From Sphaeroforma sirkka (taxonomy: Eukaryota; Opisthokonta; Ichthyosporea; Ichthyophonida), in NCBI GenBank assembly GCA_001586965.3, contig LUCW03001764.1, positions 1-32,500 on the forward strand: 32,500 nucleotides of DNA. Direction: 5' to 3'. A program made the position numbers and the translations under genes. Shown one piece after another: positions 21,107-30,100 of this stretch. The stretch's first letter is position 1. Every line of letters begins with the position of its first letter. Under the pieces are notes generated by a model. It ran no database searches, was not told the origin of the DNA, and saw only the letters and a program-made list of their open reading frames with translations.

Positions 21107-24100
21107 GATACAGACTGATCACCACCATAACATTCTAAGTGCGCATATAGGTAGCGTGGTAGTGACATACCGTTGGTGTGATAGTCTTTAGTGATGTCGG
21201 TGAATTCGTCCTCAAATGACGGACATTGCTGCTGGTACAGCTGTTCTTCCAGCGTTCTCTCATCCTCGAGCACAAACACTTTCTCTCTGTGATTCGTTGG
21301 AAATAAACGTTAGCCAACTGAAAGAGTAAAATATATCATATGATCGAATGCAGGTCACGCCATCACTATAAAGCGAGACACGCCATCCAAATACAGAACC
21401 ACAAAGTCGCACAAGCACCCACACACACAAACCACAATCGCATCCGCATACTTTGTCTTGAACGCCAACGCATCGGCGCGTTCCTTCGCGAGTTTCTGCT
21501 CCTCGTACGCCGTCCACACGTCCACCACATCGCTAAACATTCGCCCCAGATCCGTCACATGGGCCGCCCCCACCGTTCGGTTATCCAGCACGTGCACATA
21601 CGCGTGGCGCAGGCTGCTCATAGCCAGTGGTACACCGCTGAACTGAGTGATCAAGGACAAGATGGGTGAGTTGGGCTGAACGTGTCCGGCCGCAAGCGTG
21701 AGGTCCTGCGTGCGGTGGACGTACTGGAACGGTGCACAACCGGAACCCTTCTGGAAGGATGGGAAGCGCAGCAACTCTGTGACCAACCGCGTCATCCGCG
21801 GACGGATCTGTGTGTCCGTGTATGCCGGCAGGTCCCCTGTGATGGGTGTGGCATTCACAGTAGAAGGCGCTGAGTAGAGCATGTCCATCTGGTGCACGAG
21901 CTGGTCGCCCAGAGTGTCTACACCGGCCACCGTCTCATCAATGGCCAGCATTAACGGGTCGACGATATCCACAAACATGCCGCTGAACCTACGCAACGAT
22001 GAACAGAAGCTCCGCTGAGATTCGCGCCACATGCGCCAGCGGCTGAGCACGTCGCCCACGCTCACAGACGCCGCGTGCGAGTTCTTCTGCGCCGTTGCAC
22101 CGTCACGCATCTCCCGCAGCAACGCCACTATGCACGCACACAGATCCAGCACCACATTCGCACTGCCAATGGACGAGAGATACCGCGAAACCTCCGCGCG
22201 CAGGTCAGAGAACGTGTCGTCGTCTGGCCGTACCAACACACGCATGGACGTACGCTTCAGCTTCTCGTGTACATGGTTCATCCCAGCCACACACTCTTGC
22301 ATATCCACGCCACCGCTGCCATCGCCTCCATCGAGGGTGGCTTCGGTGGTGGAGACAACCTTCTTCATGCGCGCCTCAATGGCCCGCTGACGCAGGAGAC
22401 CATCTCGTGCCTTGAGCGAGTACGATGTCGAGGGATCTACCACAGACGCACACGCCCCCAGATGGATCTGCAACAGCCCCATATATACCCAGCCCATGGC
22501 TAGCACTCGCTGCGGCTCTTCCTGCTCGGCATACAGCTGCAGGAAGGGCCGTATGCACCACACGGCACATTCTCGCAGGGACTCATTCGCGCAACGCTCA
22601 ACAATGGCAGCTAAAGCCTCGCTGTCTTCCGGTGAGAAGGGGTGTGCATCTGCTGCTGTGTGTGCGGGTGCCGTGTCTTCTGCACAGTCTACCCCTGACG
22701 CTATGGCCGAATGGGCCAACTGGCACAGCCGTAGGTAATCCTCGTGTGAGAAACCTTTCCGGAAGCCAAGCAACACGCCAAAGAAGGTCGACTCCAAAGC
22801 CAAGAACTGCTGGAAGTCTCTGGTCTTGGTTTCAGCACTACCCTCCACTGGCTCACCGTTGTCCAAGACAGTCTGCAAGTGCGTAGCAGTGAGTGCTTGC
22901 GCGCGATGTGCAACTACGTGCTCGACCTTCTGCAGCTGGGTGATACGCCGCGGCATATCGCCGATGGAGCACGACGAAGACTGCGCCACCAGCGCTGTCA
23001 TGTAGCCCACATCTGTGTTCAAACCCAACTGAGTAGCGGCCGAAGAAGCTGGCAGTCGAGGTGTAGCGGCAAGCTTCTGCTCTCCCTGTTGCAAGACTTG
23101 GGTCATCGCATCCAGCGCGTCTTCGGTACCGAACTGTTCGCCCACATTCGCGGCGCTCTCGAAAAGCTTCGCGGCCAACGGCATGTAGGCCACCTCTGTC
23201 AGCAGATGGCTTCGCACACCACGGTGGAATGCGGCTATAGCGTTAGTAAGCACAGGCACTACACTCTCCCACGGCAGCCTATCCTCACCCAGCGATAGCA
23301 GCCATCGCAGACATAGCCACGGCGCCCAGTCCGACGCGGGACGGGAGTAGCTGTCCATTTTGTTGCGTGACATGTGTGCTTCGATGCGTTGCAGCAGCAC
23401 AGCACGCACTTGCGCCGACAGTTTGGGCTGCGATGTATGTGCCTCAGTGCGCAACAGTACCACCAGCGCGCTTATCTGCGACACCAACCGTTGCTCCTCC
23501 ATCAGCAACTGGTGGTCGTACACAGGCCACAACTCCACGGTACTTAGTTCGCTGCCCGACTGCTGCTTCTCTCCACTTAACACCTCAGTAATAGCAGAAG
23601 CGCTGACGGGCAAGGCGATTTGCTCCAGCACCTGATAGATCTTCTCAAGCATGGCCTGGCGATTAGCGGCACCACTGCGCGTGACTGCGCCGTTAGGCTG
23701 TGTCTCTTCAACTGTATGTGCTTGTTCAAGGGATTGTGCTTGTTCAACACTGAGCATAGTGGCTATCCCTTCTGTCAGCGTCTGTATGGTTGTCCTGTTG
23801 GCTTTCTCCAGGAACGGATGTCCGGGAAGAGACAGTAGCCAAACAGGGACGGCCGGGAACATGGCCGAAACAGCCGTAGGCTTATACACATCGAGGTCAG
23901 ACGACAAATCCAGCAACTTGCGCATCACATCGTACTCTCGAAGGGTCTTGTACCCTCGAGGTCTCAGCCAGTTCTTCCACAACACCAGGCCGTTCACAGC
24001 GGTCCTCAGCTGCAGACAGTCACTCACATACTCGCACGCTGCATTCAGCGTGTCCGCGTAGTCAGACGCTGTCGACGACGACGCACCCGCGACAGTGACA

Positions 24101-27100
24101 GTGTAATGCTCACGGAACTGACGCAGAGCGCGAAGGAACCATCGCCAGTGTACCACTAATGATGACACTATTTCAGTCTGTTTCTCGCGAGAGAAGGGCA
24201 TATTCGCGGCGACGTAGAGCGCATCGCGTGCCGATAGCAAATGCGCTAGAGATGTGATATCCGAGTCTACTACAGACACACTGTGTGCCTTGATTGCGTC
24301 GACGGCTGTGACAAAGCCGGAGGCAAGGATGTCCGATAGCCACCTGTCCAGGGCCACAAAGAACCCGAAGAACCGGGTACACAACGGGTGCAGCGCTTTA
24401 GAAGAGGGTAATGTTTTCTGGTAAATGAGGAATGATTGTTGGAGGATGGAGTACTCTCGGTGCGAGGTGCGCTGTGTACGCGCCTGCAGCTGATTTTCTT
24501 GATACAACACACGCCATCTGCGACAATACAGTACACTCAGCACATTGCCAACGCGACACTGCACGTTCCAAGCCGTGTTGAGCTGATTTTGCGTCTCATC
24601 GTTGGTGGTTGTGTTTCCAAGCGATGAGTGTAATGCGGTCCATAACTGGATATTCGCCTTACACGCGATGGGTTGACTATCCAGGAGACCTGTGGGCAGC
24701 GCTAGGCAGTTGGAAAGCTGTTCCCGGGCCTTCCTCAGTGTCTCCAAATGCGAGCAGCTGGCCAATAGGTGCAAACCCCACAGTAGACCCTTGCTAACCG
24801 CGTGCATTTCGCGACCAACAACCGATTCAGGTGTCTTGGTCCACTGATTCACCCACGTCACGCGACGCTCGACATCGTCCAGACATGTTCGTTCTAAGAA
24901 GTAGGCCCCCGCCCACACAAGCTGTTCTTCCAGTGTCGTCAAAAGTTCAGTATCTGTATTTACTTTCAGAGTTGCATCGATACCACAGCCCCTGCTGACA
25001 ACGGGCGTGCACATGGCCTTGGCGACACGTACGTCAGCCGGGAGATATGACCACGTGAAGGACGAAGCGGTCCCGAACAGTTCCAACCCAGCAGCATCAA
25101 TAGACGACGCGGCGAGAAGCGCATAAACTCTCTCGCGAGCGTACAAGTTCTTGAGGTGGGTCAGATACACTCCATCGCGGGCGATCATGGCCATCCTGGG
25201 CGCTCTAACCAACGTATCGCAGCTGAACAGCGCAGGCTGGTACCACAACTCCGCTGCAGGCAGTGGTTGTCTGGCCGCAGTCGTGTCCGTGTCTGTGAGT
25301 GTGCGAGCCTCTGTGGGAGAGAAGGAGCTCAAATGGCTCTCAATCACCTCCTGGATAGTAGCACGCACCGACGCCACGCGGCGGCAGCGCACATACACTT
25401 CAACGAGCGCGGTGCGGAGCGCGCGCTGGATGTCAAACCCACGGTGCAGCATCTCGCTGATGAGACGGCCAGCATGCAGAACATCGCGTACAGACAGAGG
25501 AAAGTCAGCCGAGGCTGGGACACTCCGGCGGATAGCGTAATGGCACGCAATCAGGAGTGAGGCCACCACCGGGTTGGCTACGCCTGCAGTCTGCAGTAAT
25601 ATCACCATGTCAGTAGGATGTGTGGGGGTTGTGGGTAGCGACGTTAGGTTGCGGCTTGAGGCTGGAGCGTCGGCATTCACTAGGCTGATCTCCACCCCAC
25701 GGTTACGCATAGCCCGTGAGAGCTCGCCGTACTTCGGGTCCACGGACAGTATCAGCCGGAAGTTGTGGTGAGGTATGATGCACTCCAGTGCACCATGAGT
25801 GTTCACACCTCGCTCTGTGAGTACAAGCGTGCCGTTGGGCTCCATCAGCGGATTCAACCGATCCATAACTGACGGCGAGCACAGATTAGCGTTGTCGATA
25901 AGAAGCCAGTGGCCTTCTTTCAGCGCGCGCACGAGAATACCGTCGACCCACTCAAACGATCCGCGCGCATGCGTCGCATCCAGCGTGGCAAGCGCATCTA
26001 CAGCCTGGCGCAGCTCCGAACAGGTGGTCGTGATACTCACGGTAGAGGGAGTCTCAGCACACGACCACACAGCGGCTTCTATCTGGTCCAAGAACGCAAA
26101 CATGGCGTCGCGTTGTTCGGCGCTGAATCCGACGGCGTCGCTGGCTTCACCGTCAGGCGCCGTTGGAGATGGGGTGTGTTGGTCTGTTAACTGGTACATT
26201 TGCCACGTGTTGTGCACCTGCTGCACCATAATCAGGGCTTGTTGTGCACTCGCACCTGACTGAGCTGAAGCAACACCGGGAACCAGAACCAGCGCCTGGG
26301 AAACCATGGCAACCAGTGCAGAAGCTCGCGTGACAACCTCGGTGCGGCGTCGGAGCATGTCCACCTGCTCATAACCCCCAAGCAACTCGCTAGTGTCCAC
26401 GGCACTGTTCATCGCGAACTCGTGCAAGCGGTTACCGGTGAGACTGGCTGCCAGGCGGATCAGCGAGGTCTTCCCCGCGGCCGAGTCGCCGACTATGATG
26501 GACATCCAGCGCATTTCGATGCTGCTGTGAGCACGTGTTTCAGTGGGCGGCGCAGAGCATGGGTGGCCAAAAGCTCGCGCGCGCCTACGCTGAGGTCAGC
26601 CGTTGAAGCGTGGTGGCGCTTGGCGAGTGTGCTGCCCACCTGCACATGAGACTCAGTCAGGCGGATGCTGGGGTTCTCATCGATTCGGTGCTGAGTTGCT
26701 AGCTTGTCGTCAGCAAAACACTGGTGGTACAGATCCAGCACTGCGGTCCTGTCGCTCTCGGTGCGCATGCGTTGCAGATATAAGAAATCCAGGAAGTCTT
26801 TAGGACTGTATCGGCCCTGGCTTTGGTTGTTGGACATCACCTCGCACCAGCGGAGCACATCTCGCAAATTGAACTCCCACGGTCCGCCTTTACTACCGAA
26901 CGCTCTATCTACCATAGTGGCGTGGTGCAGACGTGAATTGAACGAGATCATGCTGTCGATGATATCCTGGTCGATATGCGGGAACATGGACTTTGCAATA
27001 GTTCGCAGGTCTGTCGCGTCTAGCTCCTCGACATACACGCGAGTGAATCGATTGAGGAAGGATTTGGGCAGACCTTTACGCCCACCTCCCTGGGCCAGGG

Positions 27101-30100
27101 GGTTCTGGCAGGCAAAGACTCGTAGCGGCGCCTTGCACTCAAAGCTGCGGTCGAGTTCAGGAATGTACACAACTCCTCGATGATCCAAACACGCATTGAG
27201 TCCTTCCAGCACAGACTGCGATGCTAAGTTAAGCTCGTCCAACAGAATCCATTTGCCATTCTTCATAGCTTCGAGGAACGGTCCATCTCGCCAAGCAAAC
27301 TCGCCGCCCTGACCCCCTTCCACCGGCAGATCGGAACCAAACAAGTCCATGATATCGGTCTGGTCACTCAGATTGATTCGTACCAGAGGGTACCCGGCCG
27401 CCTTGGCGACAGCGGTGACAAGCGACGTCTTACCTACGCCTGGACTACCCTCGAGCAAGATCGGCATAGTAAGCTGCAGGCCTCTCAGCACGCGCTGCAT
27501 GTTGCTGAGCGTTGTAGGGGCGGACAGCGCAAACGAAGTGGTCAACGAGCTCCGTTCGACCGAATATAACGGGCCGATGGGGATGGCGAACGAGTCCACA
27601 CAGAACTCAAACTGACCCTCCGAGCCCACAGACTCGCGAACAACCGGAGCATCGATGCGTCGCTCACTAACGTGCGCGTCGGATGTAGCCTTTGCACCAC
27701 CTGCAATAGCCGCGAGCTTGCTAAGGTGGGTCACACAGGCCTTCTTGGTGTCACGGGTGTGTGAGCCGTACGCGACACTGCCTCCTGTGCCCAGCGCATC
27801 AACAAACGCCATGCAGCCACCATGCACAAACGCATCGCCGCCTGTTGAATTGCGGTTGTGCACACAGTTCACCATGAAGTTCGACCAGCCCAGGATGTTT
27901 CGCAGACTGACCACCACTTTGGGATTGTGGTTGACCTTGAACCATTTGATGAAGCTGAGGATGGGCTCACTGAACGCTCTCAATCCTTCGTAACTGCTCA
28001 TGGAGGCATCCAAAATGGCCTTTAAATCGGCCGGATCCGACACCGAGGGCACCCAAATCTCCGTAAATCGGTTCCGCAGGGCTGGAGACAATTCCTTCTT
28101 GCCAAAGTCTCCACCTGGATTCATTGTGGCCACAATGCGGAAGTCCTCGACGCCCACTATCTCCTCCACGTGGTCTGACCCCTTTTCCGCCAGCGTTAGG
28201 CCTCTGTACGGCTCCAGCACACTGTTCAGCCGTTCTAGCACTGAGTCATCGGCCAATGAGATCTCGTCAATCATGAACATATCGCCACACTGCATCGCCT
28301 GCACCAGCGGGCCGTCGTGCCACGCGAATAGAGTGGTAGCGGCGTTGAATTCGGCGAGTAGCTCTCTGCCACGCGCCACTAAAGGCGTTCGTAGATCCGC
28401 TTTGCTGGGATCTTTACTGTCAACTAGAGATTGCACCACGGTAGACACTATAGCGCTCAAAGCCTCATTGGTAGACGCCGCCCATTCGGATTCCTCAGGC
28501 AATTTCACCGTACAACCCAAAGACTCGTCACTCAGTGCATCGGAGACGTAGCTGTGTGCGTCTATGCGCACAGCAGCTATCCGTCCGTCGCGCCCACGTA
28601 CTGGGCGTAGACCTCCAATGAAATCGGCTGTTTCTGTGTGCTGGTGACAATTGACGGTGCGTAATAGTTGTCCCTGGATCGCGGTGAGTAGCTGGAAAAC
28701 AGTGGTTTTACCACAGCCGGTCTCTCCCACGAGCAATACCGGCTCTTTGAACTGCAGACAGCGCTGCACCAGTGTGATCAACCGCAGCATGGACTGTGTG
28801 GCAACGATGTTACGGAATGGGTACAGGCTGTTGTTCGGGTCAGCAGAGGCCTGTTTTATCATAGTCTGCATGGCGGCAAAGCCCTCGTGACTAGCACCGT
28901 ACATGGCCGCAGGGTCTAGACTGACTTTTAAATGCTTCTCTATGGTTTCCTTCACAATCTGTTTCTCCTCGTCTCGCCGGCACTTCTCCGCCAGCACCAT
29001 GTAGCCATCCTCCGCCAGCTGGTCGTAACCGTTGGCATCACGGCCCGCCCACCTGAACAAGTCTCGCAGTGTGATAAACCCGTGCTTGCCCGCAAACAGA
29101 CGCGTACCTTGTCGGCGTTTTTGTAGATCCTTCAGAATGGCTACCAGCTTAGTACAGTAGCTAGGGGCGATTTGCGACCGTTTCGCCAAAATCGTTTCCA
29201 ACTCATTTTCGGGTATGTCGTCAAAGTGCAGCTCCACGAAACGGTTGCGGAAGGCCCGGGAAAGCACCTTACGCCCACCGTACACCCCAGGAGGGTTCTG
29301 CGTCGCAAACAATCGGAAGTGTGGGTGTGGCTTAATGACTTCCTGTGTCTCGGGAATCATCAGTTCTCGATTATCGTCCAGCAATCGATTCAGGGCCTCC
29401 AGCACATCGGTGGGTGCCAGGTTGAGCTCATCCAGCACAACCCAGTACCCGTGCCGCACAGCCTGCACGAGCACACCCTCCTGGAACACAAGACGACCCT
29501 TGTCATCTGCCGTGTACGCTCCCAGATACTCCTGCAAATCTGTGTGCTCGTGGTTATTAATGCGCACGAAGCGATGACCGGAGCGCTGCGCCATGTACTC
29601 CACCATGCTCGTCTTACCACAGGAAGTGGGGCCCTGCAGCAGCACAGGGAACTGTCCGCTGACCAGCGCTCGCGCAATTCGCCGCAGGTTCTCGCGCGTA
29701 GACTCAGTCAGCACAAACTTCGTGTCCTCCTGTGCGACAATGGGCGCAGTGTCGCCACACTTGAGCCATATATGCTCGACACGGCACCAGCCCAGTCCCT
29801 CATCCGTCGGACTCCTGTCATCACCCCCGGACGCCGACGCGAGGGCAGTTTCACTAACATTTCCGCTGGCATCCAGCAGGGCGGGGTTGGGTAGGATACG
29901 GTTCGCCTGCTTGAGCGACATACCGAAGCCCACGTATTTGTGGACCAGGCTTTGCATCTTCAGGTACGACTCACGTCCCAAACTCGTCAGAAAGGCCGAG
30001 CAGAACCCTTCGTACAGTGCTCGTTGCAGGCCATATCGGTGCAACAGCAATCGTGACCCATCCAGTGCACGACACAACGTACGCAAACTGTAATGCGGCT

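Noticed and set aside
22075-22503. Plus-strand frames opposite the midasin linker and AAA region, including those at 22425-22886 and 29172-29894
   Set aside because: They overlap conserved coding sequence on the minus strand, have no recognisable domains and show shadow-like composition.
26493-26560. A small intron to explain the midasin frame change
   Set aside because: Nearby GT donors paired with the CACAG or CAGCAG acceptors give lengths of the wrong class modulo 3 and would delete conserved sequence.
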